NCBI RefSeq assembly: GCF_036324505.1
Contig: NC_086368.1
Coordinates: forward strand, 20,128,878-20,192,877
DNA length: 64,000 nt
Origin: Eleginops maclovinus
Taxonomy: Eukaryota; Chordata; Actinopteri; Perciformes; Eleginopidae
Reading direction: 5' to 3'
Made by a program: the position numbers and the translations under genes
In this document: piece after piece, positions 1 through 17,145 of the stretch
Layout of the letters: the number at the start of each line of letters is the position of its first letter
Numbering within the stretch: the first letter of the stretch is position 1
The notes under the pieces: model-generated
The model's input: only the letters and a program-made list of their open reading frames with translations
What the model was told of the DNA's origin: nothing
Databases searched by the model: none

Positions 1-415
1 TATTTTAGGTGAAATTGTCCATCATCCCTTTTAATAATTGATATACAATATATTCATATACAGCAATCAGATCAAGCCTAATGGATAATAGAGTACTTAA
101 GTCAACTGGGGAAATACTGCAAATTGTAGTATTACAGCAGCCAAGTCAATCAAAAACAAAAGAGCTCATTAAGAATATAAATCAGTACAACAAATGCAAA
201 TACTATATAATAACAAATACATTCCTGCCCTTTTATGTTTAGTATAGACTTTACAGTGATGTTGGATGAAGAGGCCGAAGTAAAACCTGCGAAAAAAACG
301 TGTCAACATTATAGTTGCTTTTGTAACATCTGTTATTGAAACATTGAATTTGTCCGGTAAAATTAATTATTTCCGGACACTTGACCGGCAAGAAAAGATC
401 CTAGCGGAAACCCTG
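1..415. mobile_element. Fragment resembling the end of a hAT-like DNA transposon
   Basis: The right edge at 402-415 reads TAGCGGAAACCCTG, which on the other strand is a CAGGGTTTCCGC-type terminus common in fish hAT-like elements. Just inside it are closely spaced GTCCGG (352-357), CCGGAC (373-378) and GACCGG motifs. The identity rests on my memory of fish repeats. The left end is not visible and the start coordinate is arbitrary. There is no transposase frame. Confidence 0.4.
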
Positions 416-6272
<5,857 letters not shown>

Positions 6273-6403
6273 ACAATTGACAATAGCCTCCATAACACAC
6301 CGTTGTGCTTAATGTTACAAAGCGTCTACACTGGGCCTTATCTGACCTGGCATATGACAGATTACTCAACCCATGGCAGAGTCACTTCCTCTGTAACCTG
6401 TTT

Positions 6404-6406
<3 letters not shown>

Positions 6407-6464
<58 letters not shown>

Positions 6465-6469
6465 ACATA

Positions 6470-6537
<68 letters not shown>
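6407..6537. repeat. (AC)n microsatellite with TACACA interruptions
   Basis: CA run broken by three TACACACA variants near 6459-6477, followed by an A run and C run. It lies only 140 bp from the previous CA tract. Confidence 0.98.
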
Positions 6538-6540
<3 letters not shown>

Positions 6541-9500
6541 CCCCCCCCACAAAAACACAGACACAGTGCCAATATGATGTTCTTTTCAGATATTTTAGGA
6601 TTTGTTTTACACAATGAAAACATGTAAATGTTGATTTTAATGAAATGTATTAGGTCAACAGATTTCATATTACTGTATAAGGTTGGTTGAAAGCAATAAA
6701 ATGAAGTTTAAATAAAAAAGGTTCAATTTAATATAACTTTTAAATAATATAGTTACGTGTAATTGGTTGACATACGGTAATACATTTAATTAAATAATGT
6801 TTTTCAGTGTTTGGTGAACCCTGCGGCCTTATTCAGGTCCAGGCACTGCACGTCACTGAAGGCCAAAAGAGAAATGCAATTAAACAACATATTCATATTT
6901 TCAATAGCATTTAAAAAGTATTGATTCACTTTGTCTCTTATTTTATCTCAATTCCACTTCACCTGACAATTCCTATTTTCGAAAATATTTCATGTTTTCC
7001 TTCAACGTTTTCTCATATTTTCTAAGGCTGAATATTTAATTGTGGTTCATATTTTTCTCTGTACTTTCCAAGGCTCCATTCTGTCTGAATTTCGAGGTCT
7101 GCATCAGCGTTGCATATGTGTGCATATGTGTATTAGTCCGTGTTTGTGCTTGAACTTGTGTCTGCGCCTTAATGCGTACACTGTTGGTTCTGCAGAACCA
7201 GACAAAGAGATGTAGAGCAGCTCGCACATTTGCATGAGTTGGAGGTCTCATCGTAATAGTTGGATAATGGAAATCAAATAACAACCTATGAAATACAGTC
7301 AGCGCCGTGTCCTCGTACAACATTCAGCTTACAGGTGTGTCTGTGTGTGTGTCAGCATTTGAATCGCAAGTGAAATAACATCTTTGTGCTAGAGTGATAA
7401 TGAAAATAATAACATCCCTGACAAAATATTCATAAAGGTAATGATGAATGCCATATTTCTCAGAGAGATACATCAGAGGCGTCTTGTTTAAAAGAAAACA
7501 GTGGCCGGCGTTTCCCACACCCTCAAATTATCTGCCGCTTTCACATTTCACTGATAGCATAGATGAGAGCTGAAGAAAATGGACACACAATTATGCTCAC
7601 TTGTCGTATATTAATACTGCTTCTTGACATCTTCCATGGACCCTGAGCTGTCATCTCTTTGTCTGCTTTAATTGAAAATTAATGGTTAGTGCGTTGCCGG
7701 GGCAACCGCAGCGGTGGCGGTGGGTAGCAAGCCACATTCAGACAGACACCAGTGGCATTGTTTGTCCTGTCTGACCTTGATAGTCAGAAAAAAAGAAGAA
7801 GAAAGGCTCAGGAGGACAAAAAAGACATTAGAAAGAGAATAGAGAGGTAAGGGTTGAATGTTGTGCATTGGAGCGAGGGAGGAAAAATAAAATAAAGTTA
7901 TTATGGCCATGTTTTGACCAGGTAGAGAGAAAGAAAACTGAGGTAGGGGTGATTGAGGAGGAGACAGAAGATATGATGTCAAAATGCCAAATGGGGAGAA
8001 TTATGTTTGAGTAAGAAAGCAGAAAAAAGGCCTGGCGATTCTTCTGTGGAGCGACGGGATTACCTTTGTGCTGATGGAGTCAGAGGCCACCTTATGGCCC
8101 CATAATCATCTGGACACAGGTGTGGGAGTGAGCGAGCGCCAAACTGAGGAGTTGTATGTGTGTGTGTGTAGAGGGGTGCGTGGAAATGTTGGTCCTAATG
8201 TTTACAAATCTATCAGCGTGGACGCAGTGCCAAATGGACACTGACTTTAAGGCCAGGCATCTTTAGATTGACTGAGAAGATTATGGATGTCACACAATCT
8301 ACTCCAGCGGAGGGCTCAGGGGTTACAGTGGACATGATGGAAAATCATATATAAAAATAATTTACAACTCTGATTTGCTGTCAAAAGATCCCAGCTGGGA
8401 GGGTGTATGCAGTCATTAGTGGACTTTTAGAAATAGATCAAACAATTGAAAGACCTTAGGGTGGCATTTCTATAATTGAATATATAGAATAGAAAACCTT
8501 TCAAATAATGTGGTTTACAATGGATTTACGTTATAGTGTACTCTTAATGCACCCTCCTTTACTATGGGACGCTGGGTTAATAATGGTTTCTAAATTCCAG
8601 CTTAAAATAAAAGGTCAGAAAACATGTTAAAGCAACTCTTTTGTTATTTCATTTTTTCTACAATACCCATTGTGAAGGTTTTATGTTACATACAAAGTTG
8701 GTGCGCTATCTGGAGTGTTTAGACTCTTTCTGACTCTCCACATCTTCATGTAGACAGACTGCTTTATAGTTTTTAAATAAAAACTATTAAAATATTGTAC
8801 TGCTAATATTTTGTAAAGACCAAACTTGTGGGTCTATAAATTGTTTAAAAAGGTGCTCATTGAATTTTTCTTGAAACCCGATATAACGCCAAGTCTTTAA
8901 TATCAGAGAAGCTAAATTCAAGAATGTTTGCCACTTATAGCTGGAAGTAACTGCAGCTATTTAATTGTTTGATATGGCATAAAGAACATTGCTACAGAAC
9001 TATGCTCACACATAAGATAAACTAATTATCAGCTGATTATTTGGTCAGGGTTTGGCAGGCGTGTGGTATATCTTTGAACTCTACTGTACCTGAATGTGAT
9101 TTGTTTCTGAATTCAATTCAGTTTTTATCTCGATATCTCAATGTTATAACTTTTGATAAACAACTTTTAAATTCCTTCCATTAACAAATGAACCAACATG
9201 ATAACAGACAGCTTATTTTTTTATGGAATTTGAGTGAATTCTTTTTCATTTATTTTTTTGGTTGAATACAAAATGTAAGTCTTCGTCTTGCTTTAGTGGA
9301 ACATCATCCCCTTAAATCTTTACCCCACCTGTGGCTGAACCAGTATGTGCACAAAGCTCGGGTGAATCTGTGAGCATTTGCCTGATCACAGCTCAACAAC
9401 ACCCACCAGCCAGGCACTTGTGAATCGGTGTTTTTGGATGAATCATAGTGCATGAACAATGCATTTCTAAACATTTCACATGACAAAACAACTTTTCTTG

Positions 9501-10319
9501 TGGTTTGGAGGCTCCTTAAATTTTTGGCTGATAATCAATCTAGCACTCGTGTGTGTGTGTGTGTGTGTTTGTGTGGACACAGATCAGTAGTTTTGTGTGC
9601 ATATTTGTGTGTTGCCCATCATTGTGGCCAAGATTGAAAAACTTTCAGAGGGCTGTGAGGTCATGGCACATTTATTGATTAGAACTTTCTTATGCAGACA
9701 TTCTGTGAAGGTTGAACGCCTTTCCATTCCCATTGTGTATTCTGTTACAAATGTGACAATACACTGCTTCTGACAGGTCACATAACAGCTTTTTTTTCTT
9801 TGGCAAAATTCTCCTGAAATGTTTTTAGCCACTTACACACCATTTCTCATTTTTATAGAGACAAGGTGGTCTAACACCGAAATAAGACGCAGATTATTGC
9901 AACAAACTAAGCTGGAGCTGCCCAACGTGTTCTGCTTAATAATACTGACCCATTGGCATCAGTAGATACTGTGTCTGTGTGTGTGTGTGTGTTTTCTACA
10001 AATCTTCACATTGTATTTGTGAATAGTAAACTTTATGCTGCTTCGGAACGACACTGGCCTTGGACTTATGGCTATTTATGACAATTTCTAGAGCACAAAT
10101 TACGTACCATGATTTGAGGTCATAAAGCATTTATCTTATTGTTATTTTTTCCTAAGGGAAACTATGCAAAGCTAAACACAGTTGGCAGCATTTCAATGAA
10201 ATATACATCCTTATTGTGAACATGCCAAGAGTTTCTCCAGTGAATCCCTACTTATTTTAAGGTATGTATTGTAAGGTGTAGAAGTACACAGAAAACTGTC
10301 TCTGTTACTGCCAATGTTG
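6538..10319. other. Upstream non-coding region
   Basis: AT-rich sequence without a recognisable gene. It has short GT runs at about 9550-9568 and 9973-9991. No exon-like segment with both splice sites and coding potential was seen. Confidence 0.5.
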
Positions 10320-10600
10320 TACATGTTACTCAACTACATTAATTTGATAGCTTCAGTTACTAATCACTACTAATAATTAGTTAATACAAAATGTAAATCA
10401 ACTAATTGAAACACATTTAAGATTAAGATATCCAAAAACACAAAACAAGCTCCATGTTTTCCAGTTAGGATAGACATATTAATGCATTAATAATCAGAAT
10501 CCAGTAATTTAATATATATTGTTCTGAAGTGGACAATAACATCTACTGAGCATTTACATTTTGAGGCAAATCTTTGTATACTTTTAGTTAGGATTTAGAT
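10320..10600 (+). mobile_element. Diverged non-autonomous fish repeat, copy A
   Basis: It contains an ACTACATTAATTTGATAGC segment, then a TACAAAATGTAAATCAACTA segment, then ATTAATGCATTAATAATCAG, a TCCAGTAATTTAATATATAT block and TTCTGAAGTGG. The same order of blocks recurs at 11.27-11.64 kb. It also recurs, reverse-complemented, at 16.64-17.14 kb. This matches my memory of an abundant percomorph repeat. No coding capacity. Confidence 0.55.
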
Positions 10601-10662
10601 GCAGGACATTGACTTGTAACAAAGTATTTATACAATTTAGTATTGTTAGTTTTGTCATTGAA

Positions 10663-10668
10663 ATATAC

Positions 10669-10704
<36 letters not shown>

Positions 10705-10734
10705 TTATATATATATACATATATATATATAAAT

Positions 10735-10816
<82 letters not shown>

Positions 10817-10832
10817 TTATATATATATATAT
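10663..10832. repeat. (TA)n low-complexity tract
   Basis: Alternating TA broken by GTATAT, TTTATA and CATATA variants, ending in a T run. It lies between repeat copies A and B. Both strands can pair with themselves over most of its length. Confidence 0.98.
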
Positions 10833-11269
10833 TTTTTTTTTTCTCCCACCAATTTGACTGAACTGATTCGAAAGTCTTTGAACACTCAAATTAAGTGTTC
10901 ACCCTAACATGTGTAATAAGGTATAGTTATTTCCTTCATCAAATAGAGGTGAGTTTGCTTTAAATTTACTGATAACAATAGCTATTATAAAATGAATTTC
11001 TATGCATAGCATTTACCAGCACACAGGCAAAATGTCAACTTGTTTATGAATTAAATTACATTAAAATCTGCATATAGGTAAACGGCTAATGAAGATTATG
11101 TCATGACTGTGAACTAATAACTCTGTTGGATTTTATTCTTTAATATGCACCAACGTTTGTTCAAGGAGGTACAAACAGTGAAGACAATCAGAGCATTTGT
11201 ACTCCTGAACTAATATGATGTTATATTTATGTTTATAAAGTATACATAGTGTTTTTTACTCAATACGTT

Positions 11270-11640
11270 TATAATTTAACTTTGACGTCTTGTTACTTTA
11301 CAGATTAGGATTAATATTAGGAAATATAATCAACACATCAAATATGATTTTGTTTAGTTTATTATAAGGTATTTAGGGAGCAGTCTCTATTCATATTAAA
11401 GGGGGTGGGGGGATTAGTTCCACGTTATAATGACTGCAAACTTGAACTGATGTACACATTAATTGGATTTATAATCCAGTAATATCATTTACATTATTCT
11501 GAAATGGGTTTACATGTGGCGCTATAACTGTGTTTTGATGCTAATAATGTAATGCTTTAATGTTTTGTACGTACACTTTGGTGTGGCTGCTTTTACTTCA
11601 GAAAGACTTCTAGGTACTTCTTTCACCCCTTCCTACAAAC
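11270..11640 (+). mobile_element. Diverged non-autonomous fish repeat, copy B
   Basis: It shares with copy A the blocks GTTACTTTACAGATTAGGAT, AATATAATCAACA, ACACATTAATTGG, AATCCAGTAATAT and ATTCTGAAATGGG in the same order. It has the same orientation as copy A and is interrupted near 11400 by a G-rich insertion (GGGGGTGGGGGG). No coding capacity. Confidence 0.6.
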
Positions 11641-12630
11641 TGTATTGATTGTCCTGCCTAAAACACACACAATATCACTTGACTAATTATTCAACACAAT
11701 ATTACACTGAGGCACCCACCTGGTACGTACGTAACAGCTACATCATGAGACCTTGCATATACCGGTAATCAAACCTTTCACCACTAATTCAAAAGCCATC
11801 CATTTACTAATTTCAACCAGTTCATTTCCTGCAACACAAAAAAAGACTTCTTAGATAAATTGCATAGACAATAAAAATGCTAGATCTTATGATAAAATCA
11901 TGTTATTTACATTTTCTGTGACACTTAATATAATATATAATATCTCTCATTACGTTCAGGCTTTGTACACATGGATAAATATGCTAGAAGTCAAGAGAGG
12001 GATTATCACTTCAACTAGTAAACACAAACATTGTATGCTCTAGACATACTGCAAATACTACCAAAATGCTAATTGTGACATAAAACTGAGCAAAAATTAA
12101 AAATGATTATTAACGCCCGGCCACACATGCACAGCTGATGGATTGATTCTCTTCCAGCAAATTAAAATTATCATAAAATGGCAATCAGCAAATCATATTA
12201 GAGTCTGGAGCTTGGTTAAAAATGTGTCGAGTGTGCTGGACAGAGCTGTGACTTTCTCTCACGTAACACTAGAGAGCCTTGGGTTGAGACATGGCGTTGC
12301 AGCTCAGCACTCTCGGACCGACTGAAGGACTCAGGGAAGCAGGAAGGAGGAACTGAAGGGAGCGAGAGGCGACGTTGGTTAAAGCTGTTGCGTGTTGATG
12401 ATATGGAAGGCTTAGCTGAGGGACTGGGGATTGCAGAAGGAGGGAGCAGATAGACGAAAGCAAAAGAAGGCCGGATCACTTTCCCATATTGCATGTGTAG
12501 CAGAATCCATCATCTCGGGGAGCCAGATGTGCGTCATACACATCAAACTTTCCAAATTAAAGGGCCTCCTCACCCCTCCAGTCCCCTCTCTAATCCTCCA
12601 TCCATCTCCTTCTCTCTTACCATTACATCT

Positions 12631-12633
<3 letters not shown>
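11641..12633. other. Upstream non-coding region
   Basis: Nothing recognisable apart from a purine-rich stretch near 12330-12470. No gene supported. Confidence 0.5.

Positions 12634-12692
<59 letters not shown>
12634..12692. repeat. (CA)n microsatellite, about 29 units
   Basis: Uninterrupted CA run followed by a duplicated ACTATACATACAAAC-like segment at about 12706-12731. Confidence 0.99.
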
Positions 12693-12695
<3 letters not shown>

Positions 12696-13291
12696 TATAC
12701 TATACATACAAACACATACTATACATACAAACTTACTAAGTTCTTCCTCTTTTTTTCCAAAGGAACTTGCTGAGAGGGCTCATTATGATGTTTTGTAACA
12801 GCCGCGTAGCCTTAGGATGCAAAACACATCTCTGCGCTACTAGACACGGCAATGTGGGTTATCTTATCTGATGTGAAAAGGGGTGGTGAATGTTATTTGC
12901 ATGCTGCATTGATGTTCAAATAGCAGTTTGAATGCTTCCTCAGCGGGAAAGACTGTGATTGTATGGTTGGCGAGCAAACAAGTGTATCAGATGATATCTG
13001 CCTTGGCCCACTTTACTATCCCGGGTGAAACGCATGAGTCCGTATCATAAAAACTACACCCGGCTTATACATACATCTGTCTCCAACTCCACCATCAGCC
13101 CTCCTCGGAGTGCGTGCGTGTCTGTGTGTGCAAGTTCCTCGACCCCTGCGTCTGTTGCACTTTATGGCAGTAATATGTTAAGTACCTCATATCACAGTCA
13201 TAAAAAAAAGGTCTGCAAGTTGCTTGATGCAGTTTAAAGCTGTAGAGGTAATGCTGCAAATCACCCTCTGCTCTTTAGCCCGACACGCACT

Positions 13292-13292
<1 letters not shown>

Positions 13293-13344
<52 letters not shown>
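13293..13344. repeat. (CA)n microsatellite, 26 units
   Basis: Uninterrupted CA run followed by a TCTCG transition. Confidence 0.99.
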
Positions 13345-13347
<3 letters not shown>

Positions 13348-14350
13348 CGTTCATGTTTGACTGGCTGCCAAAGGCCCCGTCTGCCTTTCATATGTATACA
13401 AGATGACAAGAGAGGAAGAGGGAAGAGAGGACAGGAGACAAGAGGACAAGAGAGGAACAGAAACAAGAAGAAAGATGAAAAAGAGGGTTGAAGAAAGACA
13501 GTAATAAGGAGTGGAAAGCGTCTGAATTGTAAATGAGTAAATGTCACTCCGACAGCGGAGCAGCCGGACAGACACATGATGAAGCTTTCATCCTTCACAC
13601 TTCTGTGTCATTGCCCCCTAAATGTAAGATATATTTTTGCATTTAATGTCCAATTTCCCTGGGATAGGAGGGCACAAGATAAGTGAAAAAGAGAGATGGA
13701 AGCACCCCTACCTACATGTCTCTCTCTCTTTATTTCTATCACACACAGCCACGGCGAGGAGACCAACTTCCTCTTTCTCTTTAGTTGCCGCGCCAGATGA
13801 GGTTTGATACCTGCGATTCCACAGTTAATCCTGGTTGGAATTTAAATAGAAGTGAAATTATTGTCTTTTTCTTACTTCCATTTTCCTCACTTCCATTTTC
13901 ACTTTGAACACCCTCTCCCAATCTCGCTCCCTCTCTTTTTCTGCGGCACGGGGTGTAGAAAAAGCCCTGACCTCTGCGTTTTCTCCCGTCCTTAAGATTG
14001 GTTTTAAATACTCCGCAGATTAAAGCAGAGGCATGAAAGCTCACATTAGCCATATATTTAAAAATCCCCCTGGCCGATAATCCATGTATTTGTCAGAATC
14101 AAACACAGGGGAATAGAAAAGGGACCAATGACATGATGAGTAGCCTGAGCCAGACGTATTGTGAAGGGGAATTAGAAGCAGAGAGATACATTTAGCAGAC
14201 TGTGGCCCAAGAAGAAAAGTCCTTCAGGATGATTATTGAAATTCAGTCAAGACTGACTCGCATGAGAGTTTGACAGGACAAAAAGCACCGTGGCAATTTG
14301 ACGACCTCTGATGCCCTTCATCCTCTTTCTTTTTCTCTTCGCAGTGTGCG

Positions 14351-14372
14351 CACACACACACACACACACACA
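14351..14372. repeat. Short (CA)11 tract
   Basis: Eleven CA units preceded by GTGTGCG, giving a short alternating purine-pyrimidine stretch. Confidence 0.97.
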
Positions 14373-14661
14373 GAGTGACCTGTAATGCTGAAAGGCTGAT
14401 AGAATCTAATGTGCATTTCTCACATATTGGATGTGTAACGGTAATTGTTACAATCCCGCTATGGTGGAAATTTAACCTTCAGAGATGTGAGCATAAAAGT
14501 GAAATAAATGTGAATGAACATAAGTACTTCTTTTGTGTGAAAGTGTATTTTTGATATATTTAAAAACCTCTTAAACCTTATAACACATCAGCTTTATATA
14601 ACGAAATACATCTATGAGCTTTTTTTAATTCGAGAGGGGGTGGTCATAGGATGTTTTTTAT

Positions 14662-14756
14662 GTGATGTTTTATTTGTATTGAAATATCTATTCATATTTT
14701 AATTCATACAAAACTTAAAAAGTGATGTTTTGTATGAATTTAAATATGTATTCATA
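14662..14756. repeat. Imperfect 60-bp-spaced duplication with a perfect 14-bp inverted repeat
   Basis: GTGATGTTTT...TATTCATA at 14662-14696 recurs at 14722-14756 at exactly 60 bp spacing. AATTCATACAAAAC (14701-14714) and its exact reverse complement GTTTTGTATGAATT (14727-14740) flank a 12-base loop. This could be a small mobile-element relic or a local duplication. Function unknown. Confidence 0.8.
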
Positions 14757-15937
14757 AACACAGATTTGACTTCAATTCACTGTTGTTTGCTTTTTGTGTT
14801 TTTAGTTTGAAGTTTGTTGTAAGTGCACTTGAAATGCATGTGGAAAAGCTGAATAAATGCATGCATATTTAAAATGAGAAATATGTTTTTTGTCCATCTG
14901 TGGCACATTCTCTGTGTGTATAGAAAAACACAAGGACATACTACAAAATAAAAAAAGAGTCATATTCATAAACAGTCTGCCGCTGCATCTTTGTCGTTGA
15001 AACGATTGGCATGTTGCAGTGTGTTTCCATCAAGATAGCTAAACGGAGCTAAAGAAGACGAGATGAATAGTCTCAGAAACTGAGATGTGCAGGTCAAAGG
15101 AAATCATTGAGCCTTTCACAACCACAGTTCACTGAGACAAACAGAAACACAAAAACCCATATTGCATTCAATGATGTGAAGCCTCCAAGGTTGTCAAAAC
15201 TACAGGACGTTATAGGTTTTTATTTTATTCAGTTCAAATGAGTGAACTTTTCTTAACATTTACGGAGAGCTTTTGATAACACATGGGGACAAAAAAAACC
15301 TGCAACACATTCTTGAATAATTGTGGGGGACAAGGTGGCTTGTTTGAAATAACTGAAAGAAAAATTGTGTATTTTCAATGTCAATAACGTTATAGTGCTT
15401 TCATTTATTGTATTTGTGTTTCAATTTGGGTTCCTTTAAAGTGCTCGGCAAAGGACAAGGAGTTCAACCCGAATGGAGGTTAATGGGCTGTAGCTTCATC
15501 GGTAAGAACATGTATTTTTTTTATTTTCACCTATACTTTATTTATTTTTTATACATTGTTCATTTTATCTTCCTCACTTTCAATACTTTTCCTTAGTAAC
15601 AAATGCTTTCCCTGCCATCTATCAACCTATCGTGATAGAGTCTTGAGCTGGTTATTGTATCAGGGCTGTTATATATGTCAGCTTAACACTGATGGCCACA
15701 CTAATGTGACAGAGCTCTCCGAGTTACATCTCTCTCTCTGCTGTGTTAAAAAAATCCTCTGCAGAGAAATGCCATACATCCCATCTCAAAAAAAGAAAAA
15801 AAACACACACTGAAAAGGTTGCTACAGAAAGTCAATCCTATCTTCCTCTCCATCCCTCCATCCCAGCCTCTCTCCTTCTGTGGACCAGTCACTGACGGCA
15901 CACAATGCAGAGGTAAAATCATAGAGGCTTTTCCACA

Positions 15938-16116
<179 letters not shown>

Positions 16117-16576
16117 TGCTTTCGGAGACAAAGACCCCTGCTGTAGGGAGTCCTGTGGGAAAGGCGTGCGGCCGGAAGATGTGAGCGCGCTGGCGAGTGA
16201 TAATGTCAGCTGGAGAGATACGGCGTGTCATTTTACACAACCACACATCAAAAAAGACAGTGGGGGGAGAGAGGAGAAGACAGCATGTCATTTGTTTGCT
16301 TTGATACAAGATCGCACCGAGGGAGGGACTGGAAAGCTCAAAGTGTGTGTGTGTTTGTCTGTGTTTTCTTGACGTATGTTTGTATGTCCTGCATGTGAGC
16401 AGATGAAGGGATAGGGTTTCAGGGATATTTCCTAAATGTCCTGGATTGAGTTACAACTAAATGGACAGACGGACATGAAGAGTGGCACAGTTCCGTCATG
16501 TCTGGCTTTGGAGCTCCTCACCCTGCATGTGAGGCCGTGTCACACAGCCACACACTGAAATATCGCTGGATGAAAT

Positions 16577-16632
16577 TGACCCAGTTTCGATGAATATTGT
16601 ACAGACAGAGCACTGGGTTAACTTGACCCAGT
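16577..16632. repeat. ACCCAGT/ACTGGGT inverted-repeat relic
   Basis: TGACCCAG at 16577-16584 is followed by ACTGGGT (16612-16618) and ACCCAGT (16626-16632), which form a 7-bp inverted repeat around TAACTTG. The wording resembles the TGGGTTAA/TTAACCCA modules of a common fish repeat. It abuts repeat copy C. Confidence 0.4.
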
Positions 16633-16639
16633 AACCAGC

Positions 16640-17145
16640 GTTTGTAGAAGTATGCTAATCTCTCTCTTAAGCAAAAGTCCTGCATTCATACTTGCACTAT
16701 ACTCAAGTGGAAGTATATAAGCATTAGGTTCAATATACTTTAAGTGTCAAAAGTAAAAATAGTCATAATGCAGAATGGCCCTTCTCACTGAAATGTGATA
16801 TTATTAGATTATAATTTGTTATGTATTAATGTGTAAGCACTACTAATGTGCAGCTGGTAATGGTGGAGATAATTTCAATCACTGCAGGGTGCCTAATCCA
16901 TAGTAATCCATCATAATTTATAAGATTTATTTTTATAATATTTATCTGAATTTGCAAATTAACTGGCAACTAAGATATTGTTGGCTTTCTTAATGCAAAA
17001 TCTAAAGTCAGAGTTGTTGTATTTAAGGGCAGTACTTTAAATTAGATCCCCACATTGGTTTTGGATATTTAAAACGGCAAAGCAAATGCATTCTATTAAA
17101 AATTGAAAGCTAAGGAAAAGTGACATGTAAGTACAAAGTAGATCA
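16640..17145 (-). mobile_element. Diverged non-autonomous fish repeat, copy C (inverted)
   Basis: It contains AAGTAAAAATAGTCATAATG, then GCAGAATGGCCCTTCTCACT, GATATTATTAGATTATAAT, ATTAATGTGTAAGCAC and GCAGCTGGTAATGGTGGAG. The reverse complement aligns block by block with copies A and B (for example AATCTAATAATATCA against AATCCAGTAATATCA). The copy keeps more of one half of the family than A or B. The far end is uncertain. Confidence 0.6.

Noticed and set aside
10663..10832. Self-complementary TA tract as a functional palindrome or origin
   Set aside because: Explained by simple TA repeat; no other origin or binding signature.
13275..13598. 107-codon minus-strand frame
   Set aside because: Composed of a CA tract and purine-rich low-complexity sequence; Phe/Leu/Ser-rich with no domain.
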